DNA of 7,795 nt from Acetobacteraceae bacterium (GTDB taxonomy: Bacteria > Pseudomonadota > Alphaproteobacteria > Acetobacterales > Acetobacteraceae): NCBI GenBank assembly GCA_027489135.1, contig JAIYAI010000732.1:1-7795 (forward strand). Direction: 5' to 3'. Numbering within the stretch: the first letter of the stretch is position 1; the number at the start of each line of letters is the position of its first letter. The translations under genes and the position numbers were made by a program. Shown piece by piece: positions 1 through 5,206 of the stretch. The notes below the pieces were generated by a model. That model worked only from the letters and a program-made list of their open reading frames with translations, searched no databases and was not told where the DNA came from.

Positions 1-100
1 GCGCCGCGGCAGGCTGGGCGACCAACAGGACGGCCGCGGCGGCGAGCGGGCCGGCTGCGGCGACGAGCGGGCGGAAGCGGGGGTTCGCGGACAGCGCCAT
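1..100 (-). CDS. N-terminal fragment of an exported protein (signal peptide only)
   Basis: An ATG at 98-100 on the minus strand opens a frame that runs off the left edge after 33 codons. It begins MALSANPRFRPLVAAAG and continues as an Ala/Leu/Val-rich hydrophobic stretch ending QPAAA. This is the layout of a Sec signal peptide: two arginines in the n-region, a roughly 17-residue hydrophobic core and an A-x-A-like cleavage region near the window edge. A GAGGA sequence lies about 4 nt before the ATG, a close but usable Shine-Dalgarno. The mature protein is outside the window, so its function cannot be named; a periplasmic or secreted protein is inferred. It follows radC in the same direction, 176 bp away, with its own possible promoter. 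Confidence 0.6.
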   Translation of the reverse strand, partial: MALSANPRFRPLVAAAGPLAAAAVLLVAQPAAA

Positions 101-170
101 CGGTCCTCAGCCTGACGGCCCGGAGGGGCCAGGGTCAACCATCATCCGCCTCCGCCATGTGGCCGGATGG

Positions 171-195
171 GGGCGCGCCCTCATCGGCCGCGCCC
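171..195 (-). other. GC-rich stem-loop in the radC downstream spacer
   Basis: Positions 171-177 (GGGCGCG) pair perfectly with 189-195 (CGCGCCC), leaving an 11-nt loop. A second small hairpin, GGCCC/GGGCC with a 4-nt loop, lies at 117-130. Both fall between radC and the exported-protein gene. They would lie in that gene's leader if the promoter at 202-230 is real. No T-run follows, so neither is a standard intrinsic terminator. Chance pairing is common at this GC content. Confidence 0.3.
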
Positions 196-201
196 GTTCT
201 C

Positions 202-230
202 ATGATATGGGATGCCCTGGCGCCACGGAA
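202..230 (-). promoter_or_regulatory. Possible sigma-70 promoter for the exported-protein gene
   Basis: On the minus strand TTCCGT (225-230) and TATCAT (202-207) are separated by exactly 17 bp. The -10 matches TATAAT at 5 of 6 positions; the -35 is weak. Transcription would start near 195, giving a leader of about 95 nt before the ATG at 100. Called by eye only. Confidence 0.3.
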
Positions 231-246
231 GGATGCGTTGCGGTGA

Positions 247-266
247 GGTCATCGATTTTGATGACC
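247..266 (-). terminator. Stem-loop just after radC, possible terminator
   Basis: A perfect 7-bp inverted repeat GGTCATC/GATGACC with a 6-nt A-rich loop (AAAATC on the minus strand) begins 10 nt after the radC stop codon. The position fits a transcript end or a 3'-protecting hairpin. The sequence after it (TCACCGC) has no U-tract, so classical Rho-independent termination is doubtful. Confidence 0.35.
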
Positions 267-276
267 CGACCCGCGT

Positions 277-1077
277 TCAGACCAGCCCCTCCCGGCGCAG
301 GGAGACATGCCGCCCGTTGCCGATGATCAGGTGGTCGTGCAGCGTGATGCCGAGCACCGCGGCCGCCGCCTTCACCTCCGCCGTCATCTCGATATCGGCG
401 CGCGAGGGCGTGGGGTCGCCGGAGGGGTGGTTGTGGACCAGGATCAGCGCCGTCGCCTGCAGTTCCAGCGCCCGGCGCACGACCTCCCGCGGATAGACCG
501 GGGTGTGGTTGACGGTGCCGCGGGCCTGCGCCTCGTCAGAGATCAGGCGGTTCTTGGTGTCGAGGAAGAGCACGTGGAACTGCTCGATCCGCTCCCGCGC
601 CAGCACTGTCGAGAGATAGCCGATCAGCCGGTCCCAGTTGTTCAGCAGCGGCCGGTCCTGCACCTCGGCCCGCGCCAGGCGCAGCGCCGCGCCATGCACG
701 GTCTTCAGCGCCGCGAGGCCGGCCTCGCCGAGCCCCTCGATGGCACGGAGTTCGACCGGCGGGGCGGCGATGGCGCCGGCAAAGCTTCCGAAGCGGTCGA
801 GCAGGCTGCGCGCGAGCGGCTTGGTGTCGCGCCGCGGCAGCGCCAGGAACAGCGTCATCTCCAGCATCTCGTGGTCGAGCAACGCATCGGGCCCTGCCAC
901 GAGCAGTTTCTGGCGCATGCGGGCGCGGTGGCCGAGATGGCCCGGCGGCGGCTCGGGCTCGGCCGCAGGGGGCGCCGGCGTCCAGGGGGCGGCGAGGCCA
1001 TCGAAGAGCAACGGTTCGGGCGGGCCGCCGCCCGCATCCTCCATGCCCCTCGCCCGCCTGATCGGGGTTCCGCCCAT
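277..1077 (-). CDS. radC: RadC family JAMM/MPN+ domain protein (UPF0758)
   Basis: The product has 266 residues. Residues about 1-49 are a Pro/Ala/Gly-rich, probably disordered tail. Residues about 50-130 are the UPF0758 N-terminal region, with a helix-hairpin-helix-like segment (LRAIEGLGEAGLAALK, 110-125). Residues about 145-266 form the RadC JAB/MPN domain. The metal-binding signature is intact: H215-N-H217-P-S-G with D228 downstream in PSRADI, and a Glu at 163-165. The family has a zinc-metalloprotease-like fold. Its historical link to DNA repair is not well supported and its role remains unclear. The ATG at 1077 is preceded by GGAG with 7-nt spacing, which favours this start over the Met at residue 12. 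A separate promoter is likely at 1102-1130. The family assignment is secure; the biochemical role is not. Confidence 0.95.
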   Translation of the reverse strand: MGGTPIRRARGMEDAGGGPPEPLLFDGLAAPWTPAPPAAEPEPPPGHLGHRARMRQKLLVAGPDALLDHEMLEMTLFLALPRRDTKPLARSLLDRFGSFAGAIAAPPVELRAIEGLGEAGLAALKTVHGAALRLARAEVQDRPLLNNWDRLIGYLSTVLARERIEQFHVLFLDTKNRLISDEAQARGTVNHTPVYPREVVRRALELQATALILVHNHPSGDPTPSRADIEMTAEVKAAAAVLGITLHDHLIIGNGRHVSLRREGLV

Positions 1078-1101
1078 GCCGCCGCTCCGTCCGCCGCTAT
1101 T

Positions 1102-1130
1102 TATTTAGGTGTCGGAATGACTCGCGGAAA
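1102..1130 (-). promoter_or_regulatory. Possible radC promoter
   Basis: In the AT-richer gap between the DUF2306 gene and radC, the minus strand carries TTTCCG (1125-1130), a 17-bp spacer and TAAATA (1102-1107). Transcription would begin near 1095, leaving a leader of about 20 nt that contains the GGAG Shine-Dalgarno. The A/T-rich -10 stands out against the surrounding GC content. It suggests radC is not purely co-transcribed from upstream. Confidence 0.4.
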
Positions 1131-1155
1131 GAGTGCAAATTCGAAACATCAACGG

Positions 1156-1584
1156 TCAGCGCGGCGGCATGGCATAGGTCGAGACCGGCGTGCCGAAGAC
1201 CACGCCGCCCATGATGCGGCCCGGCAGCAGGGTGAAGCCCCCGGTCACAACGAGCGCGCCGAAGAAGAGGCCCAGCATCCGCCCCTTGTGCGCCGCGATC
1301 CGCCCCTGCCGGGCATGCATCAGGCCGAGCGGCAGCATCACCAGCACGACGCCGGAGATGATGTGGATCCAGGAAAACTGCAGCGCCCCACGTCCGCCAG
1401 TGATCCCAAAGGAGGAGAGCGCGACCACCACCATCAACCCGGCCCAGATCCATCCCACCAGCCGATGCCGCCGCCCGCCCTTCGGCGCGACGACCTGCCA
1501 GCTGCCGAGCAGCAGCGCGGCCAGTGCCGCCCCTGCATGCAGCTGGACGGCGACCGGGGCGGCAAGGAGGGGGGCGAGCGACAT
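1156..1584 (-). CDS. DUF2306-like four-helix inner-membrane protein
   Basis: This 142-residue integral membrane protein has four predicted helices, at about 10-31, 41-60, 71-89 and 103-121. The loops carry conserved-looking blocks: GGRRHRLVGWIWAG (36-49), a W-x-H-I at 72-75 and ARQGRIAAHKGRMLG (91-105). These Arg/His/Gly-rich loops and the length match the DUF2306 (predicted membrane protein) family, whose function is not established. Several histidines (16, 40, 74, 90, 99) lie in or beside the helices. Haem or metal binding is therefore conceivable but unproven. The ATG at 1584 has AAAAGG 7 nt upstream. The gene sits between map and radC and has its own promoter with an overlapping palindrome, so it is probably regulated independently of both. 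Confidence 0.8.
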   Translation of the reverse strand: MSLAPLLAAPVAVQLHAGAALAALLLGSWQVVAPKGGRRHRLVGWIWAGLMVVVALSSFGITGGRGALQFSWIHIISGVVLVMLPLGLMHARQGRIAAHKGRMLGLFFGALVVTGGFTLLPGRIMGGVVFGTPVSTYAMPPR

Positions 1585-1601
1585 CGTCAGGCCTTTTGTT
1601 G

Positions 1602-1614
1602 ATGTGATTCACAT
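1602..1614. promoter_or_regulatory. Operator-like palindrome over the transcription start
   Basis: ATGTGA-T-TCACAT is a perfect 13-bp inverted repeat (6-bp arms, 1-bp centre). It begins just past the inferred -10 box (1616-1621) and covers the expected start site near 1609. A related half-site, TTACAT, follows at 1615-1620, giving a direct repeat TCACAT/TTACAT. A repressor bound here would block initiation; a TetR- or MarR-like dimer is one guess. It is not a CRP/FNR site, because those have a wider central spacer. No regulator gene is present in the window. Confidence 0.5.
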
Positions 1615-1615
1615 T

Positions 1616-1644
1616 TACATATGCCGCTTGGAAGGTCTGGTCAA
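1616..1644 (-). promoter_or_regulatory. Promoter of the DUF2306-like gene
   Basis: On the minus strand TTGACC (1639-1644) matches the -35 consensus at 5 of 6 positions. A 17-bp spacer is followed by TATGTA (1616-1621). The -35 lies 13 bp beyond the map stop codon, inside the 72-bp map/DUF2306 gap. The region is clearly lower in GC than the flanking coding sequence. This is the best-looking promoter in the window. Confidence 0.55.
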
Positions 1645-1656
1645 TCCAGCCGGCCT

Positions 1657-2463
1657 TCAGGCGTGATAGGGCGGCCTATGCTGGCCCGCGGGCGAGAGGG
1701 TGAAGATCTCAACCCCCGTCTCGGTGACGCCGACCATGTGCTCGAACTGCGCCGAGAGGCTGCGGTCCCGCGTCACCGCGGTCCAGCCATCATCGAGGAT
1801 CTTCACCTCCGGCCGGCCGGCATTCACCATCGGCTCGATCGTGAAGAACATGCCGGGGCGCAACGTCGGTCCCTCGCCGGGGCGTCCGAAATGCAGAACG
1901 TTGGGCGGGTCATGGAAGCGCCGCCCGAGGCCGTGGCCGCAGAAGTCGCCCACCACCGAGAAGCGGTGCTTCTCCACGAAGACCTGGATGGCATGTCCGA
2001 TATCGCCGAGCGTGGCCCCCGGCTTCACCGCAGCGACGCCCTTCAGCATGGCGTCGTAGGTTACGTCGAGCAGCAGCCTCGCCTTGGTCGAGGCATTGCC
2101 CGCCACGTACATGCGGCTGGTGTCGCCGTGCCAGCCATCGAGAATGACGGTCACGTCGATGTTCACGACATCGCCGTCGGCGAGCACGCGCTCGCCGGGG
2201 ATGCCGTGGCACACCACATGGTTGATCGAGGTGCAGATCGACTTCGGAAAGCCACGATAGCCCAGCGGCGCCGGCGTCGCGCCTCGCGCGACGATGAATG
2301 CATGGCAGAGACGGTCGAGTTCCCCCGTGCTCACGCCAGGTCGAACATGCTCGACGATCATGTCCAGCGTCTCGGCGGCCAGACGGCCGGCGCGGCGCAT
2401 GCCCTCGAAATCCTCGGGACGGTGGATGGTGATACGGCGGGAGTCGCCGCCCTGCTGCTCCAT
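1657..2463 (-). CDS. map: Methionine aminopeptidase, type I
   Basis: The 268-residue product removes the initiator Met from nascent proteins and is normally essential. It is a single pita-bread peptidase M24 domain. With the start at ATG 2463, all five metal ligands are present: D103 (VVNIDVTV), D114 (GDTSRMY), H177 (FCGHGLGRRFHD), E210 (FFTIEPM) and E241 (QFEHM). The substrate-binding His of NHVVCHGIP is residue 86. The frame extends upstream to a TTG at 2526, but those 21 residues are not family-like and overlap a plausible promoter. ATG 2463 places the protein start just before the conserved RITIHRPEDFEGMRRAGRLAA-type segment, as in alphaproteobacterial relatives. Shine-Dalgarno support is weak: AGGGAC, about 11 nt upstream. 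The short residues before the core show no zinc-finger extension, as expected for bacterial type I enzymes. Confidence 0.97.
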   Translation of the reverse strand: MEQQGGDSRRITIHRPEDFEGMRRAGRLAAETLDMIVEHVRPGVSTGELDRLCHAFIVARGATPAPLGYRGFPKSICTSINHVVCHGIPGERVLADGDVVNIDVTVILDGWHGDTSRMYVAGNASTKARLLLDVTYDAMLKGVAAVKPGATLGDIGHAIQVFVEKHRFSVVGDFCGHGLGRRFHDPPNVLHFGRPGEGPTLRPGMFFTIEPMVNAGRPEVKILDDGWTAVTRDRSLSAQFEHMVGVTETGVEIFTLSPAGQHRPPYHA

Positions 2464-2497
2464 GGAGTCGGCTGTCCCTGGGGTTCGGAAAGCGCAC

Positions 2498-2526
2498 AGG
2501 ATGCGCGCGGCGGAGGGCCGGTGCAA
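2498..2526 (-). promoter_or_regulatory. Possible map promoter
   Basis: Minus-strand TTGCAC (2521-2526) and CATCCT (2498-2503) are exactly 17 bp apart. The -35 is preceded by C, giving the CTTGC form often seen in alphaproteobacteria. A start near 2491 gives a leader of about 28 nt to the ATG at 2463. This would place the alternative TTG start (2526) outside the transcript, supporting the shorter map protein. The -10 box is weak. Confidence 0.4.
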
Positions 2527-2566
2527 GCTTCGCCGCGGTAGGTCTGGCGCGCGACAGCCGCATGCC

Positions 2567-2579
2567 CCGCGGGTCGCGG
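2567..2579 (-). terminator. Short GC hairpin after the methyltransferase gene
   Basis: CCGCG/CGCGG with a 3-nt loop begins one nucleotide after the stop codon of the methyltransferase-fold gene, on the minus strand. It is a 5-bp all-GC stem with no T-run. It could mark the 3' end of the terC–lipoprotein–methyltransferase transcript, or be chance at this GC content. Confidence 0.25.
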
Positions 2580-2580
2580 C

Positions 2581-3486
2581 CTAGCGGCCCGCCTTCTCCC
2601 CAGCGCTCAGTTCCTTCGTCCCGAGCGCATCGGCCAGTCGGGCGTTGGCGCTGCCGGGCCGCGCCGGCTTCGACTGGCTCGCATGCGGCGCCCAGCCCGT
2701 CATGACGAGGATCGGCAGCGGCATGGCAAGCGTGCCGTCCGGCCCTGGCTCGAGCCGCGCCAGCGCCTCAGGAAACAAAGCGCGTGGCGGAATGCGGCCG
2801 TCACGGGCCAGAACCGCGTTCGTCTCCCCCGCCGCCTGGAGGTCTCGCAGCAGGGCGATGCCGCTGCGATAGGCCAGGGGCAGGTCCTGCTGGTCGGCGA
2901 CCGGCAGGGCGAAGCCCGCGCGCTGCAGCAATCCGGCGAGGTCCCGCAGTTCCGGAAAGGGCGAGACCCGGGGCGCGAGGCCGCCCCGGAGAGCGACCTC
3001 GGCCTCCGCCATCGCACCGCGCAACGCCCCGAGTGTGCCGAGGCCCGGCAGCGACGCCAGGAACAACCCGTCCGGCGCCAGCGCACGGCGGATCTGGATG
3101 AGCGCGCCGGGCAGGTCGTTCACCCAGTGCAGCGCGAGGCTGGCGACCACGAGATCGAAGCTGCCGGGGGCGAAGGGCAGCCACTCCTCATCCGCTGCGA
3201 CGCTCCGTCCGGGAACGCCGCCGGCCCCGGCTGCCATGCGGGGCGACAGATCCTGCGAGACGACGAAGGGAAGGCCGCGCGCGGCAAGCATCGGCGCCAC
3301 CACGCCGCGCCCGCCGATCTCGAGCGCGCGGGTGAAGCGACGCGTGGTGTCGTCGAGCCGGTCGAGCAGAATCTCCGCCGCCGCCTGCAGCACGGGGGCG
3401 ACCGCCGCGATTCCGGTGGCGGCGCGATCGCGCCGCAGCCGTACCAGCCGGCGGTCGAAGATGCGGGCGGGATCGGGCGCGGCCAC
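2581..3486 (-). CDS. BioC/NDUFAF5-like SAM-binding protein
   Basis: The product has 301 residues and a class I SAM-methyltransferase fold (Methyltransf_11 type). The N-terminal segment PARIFDRRLVRLRRDRAA (6-23) is characteristic of the NDUFAF5 group. Motif I is ALEIGGRG (54-61), the acidic motif II residue is D79, and the post-I block is FDLVVASLALHWVNDLP (110-126), followed by a DG-containing motif near 140. A later VSPFPELRDLAGLLQRAGF segment also aligns with human NDUFAF5. That protein hydroxylates an arginine of the NDUFS7/NuoB-family subunit during complex I assembly. A complex I role here is inferred from homology; BioC-like methylation is the alternative. The GTG at 3486 is chosen because it lies just before the conserved N-terminus. 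AGGG lies about 11 nt upstream, and the lipoprotein stop is 11 bp upstream. A longer open frame to 3696 overlaps the lipoprotein gene and is not family-like. The C-terminal 40 residues are low-complexity. Confidence 0.85.
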   Translation of the reverse strand: MAAPDPARIFDRRLVRLRRDRAATGIAAVAPVLQAAAEILLDRLDDTTRRFTRALEIGGRGVVAPMLAARGLPFVVSQDLSPRMAAGAGGVPGRSVAADEEWLPFAPGSFDLVVASLALHWVNDLPGALIQIRRALAPDGLFLASLPGLGTLGALRGAMAEAEVALRGGLAPRVSPFPELRDLAGLLQRAGFALPVADQQDLPLAYRSGIALLRDLQAAGETNAVLARDGRIPPRALFPEALARLEPGPDGTLAMPLPILVMTGWAPHASQSKPARPGSANARLADALGTKELSAGEKAGR

Positions 3487-3497
3487 GGCGCCCGGCC

Positions 3498-4202
3498 CTA
3501 ACGCGCGCCGGACGTGCCGAGGCTCGGCGGGCCGACCGGCGGCTGTGCCGTGCCGGCGCGCAACGCCCGGGCCGGCGGCGTCGCCAGGGCGACGGCGATG
3601 CCGGAGGCAAAGGCCCGCGCATCCGCCGGCGCCGGGCTGCGCTGGGGCATGGTCACCCGGACCAGCGCCATGCTGCCGCCGAAGCGGCCGGCGCACAGCA
3701 GGCCCTCCACCCGCTCGCGGCCCAGGGTGCCCTCGGTCTCAGCACAGATCACCCGGGCCGGGCCCTCCGCGGGCAGGGTGAAGCGGGCGCCGCGGTCACG
3801 CACCCGGCGCGTGGTGCGGGACTGCATCGTCTCCCGCACGATACCGGCCAGCGCGGCCTCGGCCGGGGCGGGGTCGGCGGGATCGCCGGTGGCCGGGACG
3901 ATCTGCACGATCGCCGCGGCAGCGGGTACGCCCCGCGTGTTGAAGGGAACCTCCATCCCATCGCGCCCGGTCAGCGGCGCCGCGGGGCCGCGCTCGAAGG
4001 CCGCGACGCCGGCCGGCAGCCGCGCAACAAGCAGGACGGGGGTGGTCGCCTCGGGCGATTCGGGATCCGGCCCGCCGGCGCAGCCGGCAAGCAGGACGGC
4101 CAGCATCAGCCCCGCCAAGCCGGGGCGCCGCAACGCGGCGCGGGCACGGCGGGTGGTGGTGCCGCAGGGGAGCACGGGGGCGGGGTGACGGTCAGCCAGC
4201 AT
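3498..4202 (-). CDS. Putative lipoprotein of unknown function
   Basis: This 234-residue product has a clear lipoprotein signal: Arg-rich RRARAALRRPG, then the hydrophobic GLMLAVLLAGC with lipobox L-A-G-C (C41 from ATG 4202). The mature part contains PVLLVARLPAGVAAFERG, an Ala/Pro-rich middle and two cysteines in VICAETEGTLG and GLLCAGRFGG that could form a disulfide. I recognise no family. It is probably anchored in the outer or inner membrane facing the periplasm. The start is uncertain. ATG 4202 overlaps the end of the upstream terC gene by 11 bp, suggesting coupled translation, but has no good Shine-Dalgarno. A TTG at 4238 has GGAGG just upstream. A TTG at 4133 would give a typical short signal, MRRPGLAGLMLAVLLAGC. 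The reading frame and lipobox are firm; the function is unknown. Confidence 0.7.
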   Translation of the reverse strand: MLADRHPAPVLPCGTTTRRARAALRRPGLAGLMLAVLLAGCAGGPDPESPEATTPVLLVARLPAGVAAFERGPAAPLTGRDGMEVPFNTRGVPAAAAIVQIVPATGDPADPAPAEAALAGIVRETMQSRTTRRVRDRGARFTLPAEGPARVICAETEGTLGRERVEGLLCAGRFGGSMALVRVTMPQRSPAPADARAFASGIAVALATPPARALRAGTAQPPVGPPSLGTSGAR

Positions 4203-4923
4203 CCGCGGGGAACTGAGCCGCCGGACGCCCGAGGGCAAGCCCCTCCGGCAGGATGGTCGCTGGCGCGGGGACCAGGCTGGCGTGGTGGAACTCCTCGCCC
4301 AGGATCCACTGCTTCAGCTCCCAGCCGCCTTCCCAGCACATCTCGATGCCGATCCAGGCGATGAGCGCCACGCCGGCATAGGCGATCCACTTGAAGCGCT
4401 CGAGCAGCCTGGCGATCAGGGTCGCAGCCACGCCCATCAGGATGATGGAGACGAAAAGGCCAATGATCAGCATCGTCAGGTTGTCACGGGCGATGCCGGC
4501 GACAGCGAGCACGTTGTCGAGGCTCATCGAGACGTCGGCGATGATGATGGTGCGCAGCGCCTGGCCGAGCGAGCGCGGGGCGATCTCCCCGCCGTGCTTG
4601 CCGGCGGCCTCGTCCTCCTCCTTCTGCGCCTCGGCCCGGAGGTCCTTGTAGAAGCCCCAGGCGATCCAGAGCAGCAGCAGGCCACCGATCAGCACCAGGC
4701 CCGGGATCTCGAGCAGCAGCAGGGCGAAGATCGAGAAGATAATGCGCAGCACCGCGGCCGCGACCATGCCGAACATGATCACCTTGGCCCGCTGATGCTC
4801 CGGGAGGCCGGCGGCCGCAAGGCCGATGAGCACGGCGTTGTCGCCGGAGAGGATGATGTTGGCGAAAAGGGTCTTCGAGAAGATCGCCCAGTCGAAGGCC
4901 TCGATGAGGCTACTCATGTCCAT
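4192..4923 (-). CDS. TerC family membrane protein (YjbE-like), copy 1
   Basis: The 243-residue product has about seven membrane helices and the two TerC signature motifs. These are ILSGDNA (24-30; D28, N29) in helix 1 and DVSMSLDNVLAVAG (130-143; D136, N137) after a charged cytoplasmic loop (about 92-120, KEEDEAAGKHGG). Acidic residues in these motifs are thought to line the ion pathway. Characterised TerC-family members (Bacillus MeeF/MeeY, E. coli Alx) act in manganese export, so Mn2+ efflux at the inner membrane is the best guess. The ATG at 4923 has GGAG 8 nt upstream; an in-frame ATG at 4917 is less well placed. The C-terminus after about residue 213 is a soluble Pro/Ala tail, without the extra helices seen in copy 2. 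It overlaps the downstream lipoprotein gene. A stem-loop-rich spacer of 283 bp lies upstream. Confidence 0.92.
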   Translation of the reverse strand: MDMSSLIEAFDWAIFSKTLFANIILSGDNAVLIGLAAAGLPEHQRAKVIMFGMVAAAVLRIIFSIFALLLLEIPGLVLIGGLLLLWIAWGFYKDLRAEAQKEEDEAAGKHGGEIAPRSLGQALRTIIIADVSMSLDNVLAVAGIARDNLTMLIIGLFVSIILMGVAATLIARLLERFKWIAYAGVALIAWIGIEMCWEGGWELKQWILGEEFHHASLVPAPATILPEGLALGRPAAQFPADAG

Positions 4924-4959
4924 GCGGCAGGCTCCAGCCGTCGGTGCTGCGTTTCTGTG

Positions 4960-5133
4960 GCCGGAAGGCCGGCGGGGCGCACCGTAGGGGCGGGTTACCG
5001 GACTGTGAAGCCGCGTCGTCGCGGGACAGCCGACATCTTACGGCATGGCAATCTAATGCCTATGGCGCGTCCATCTTGTGCAGAAGCCCGGAGCCGAATT
5101 CCCCGTCCGGTCAGACTGGGGAACTGGCCGGGC
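4960..5133 (-). promoter_or_regulatory. Structured leader/spacer between the two terC genes
   Basis: Read on the minus strand, this spacer holds three stem-loops. The first (5133-5086) is a long compound hairpin: GCCCGG/CCGGGC outer stem, CC/GG, TTCCCC/GGGGAA, then GTC/GAC around a 6-nt loop. The second (5032-4999) is CGG-CTGT-C-CCGCG, loop ACGA, CGCGG-CTTC-ACAG-T-CCG. The third (4973-4960) is GCCGG/CCGGC, ending about 36 nt before the ATG. Manganese-exporter genes of this family are often controlled by yybP-ykoY riboswitches. I looked for that motif's GGGGAGUAG and CCUUUGC elements and did not find them. The first hairpin could instead end the copy 2 transcript, although it lacks a T-run. 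A cis-regulatory RNA is a hypothesis only. Confidence 0.35.
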
Positions 5134-5206
5134 AACGCCGCGCGGATCAGAATCCGGGCGATTGACGTCTTGCAACGTAACCCATGACGATCAACGCGAA
5201 CGGGCC

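Noticed and set aside
307..1602. 431-residue open frame on the plus strand spanning radC and the DUF2306-like gene
   Set aside because: It is antisense to two recognised proteins, is Arg/Gln/His-rich with no domain, crosses promoters and has no ribosome site; a high-GC artefact.
1602..1614. CRP/FNR site at ATGTGATTCACAT
   Set aside because: The TGTGA and TCACA arms are separated by a single base, not the 6 bp these regulators need.
3487..3696. N-terminal extension of the methyltransferase-fold protein to 371 residues
   Set aside because: The extra 70 residues overlap the lipoprotein gene, are Arg/Gly-rich and precede the conserved NDUFAF5-type N-terminus.
4282..5187. 301-residue plus-strand frame antisense to terC copy 1
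   Set aside because: Composition (His/Glu/Asp/Gln-rich) is the usual antisense reading of membrane-helix codons; no family match seen.
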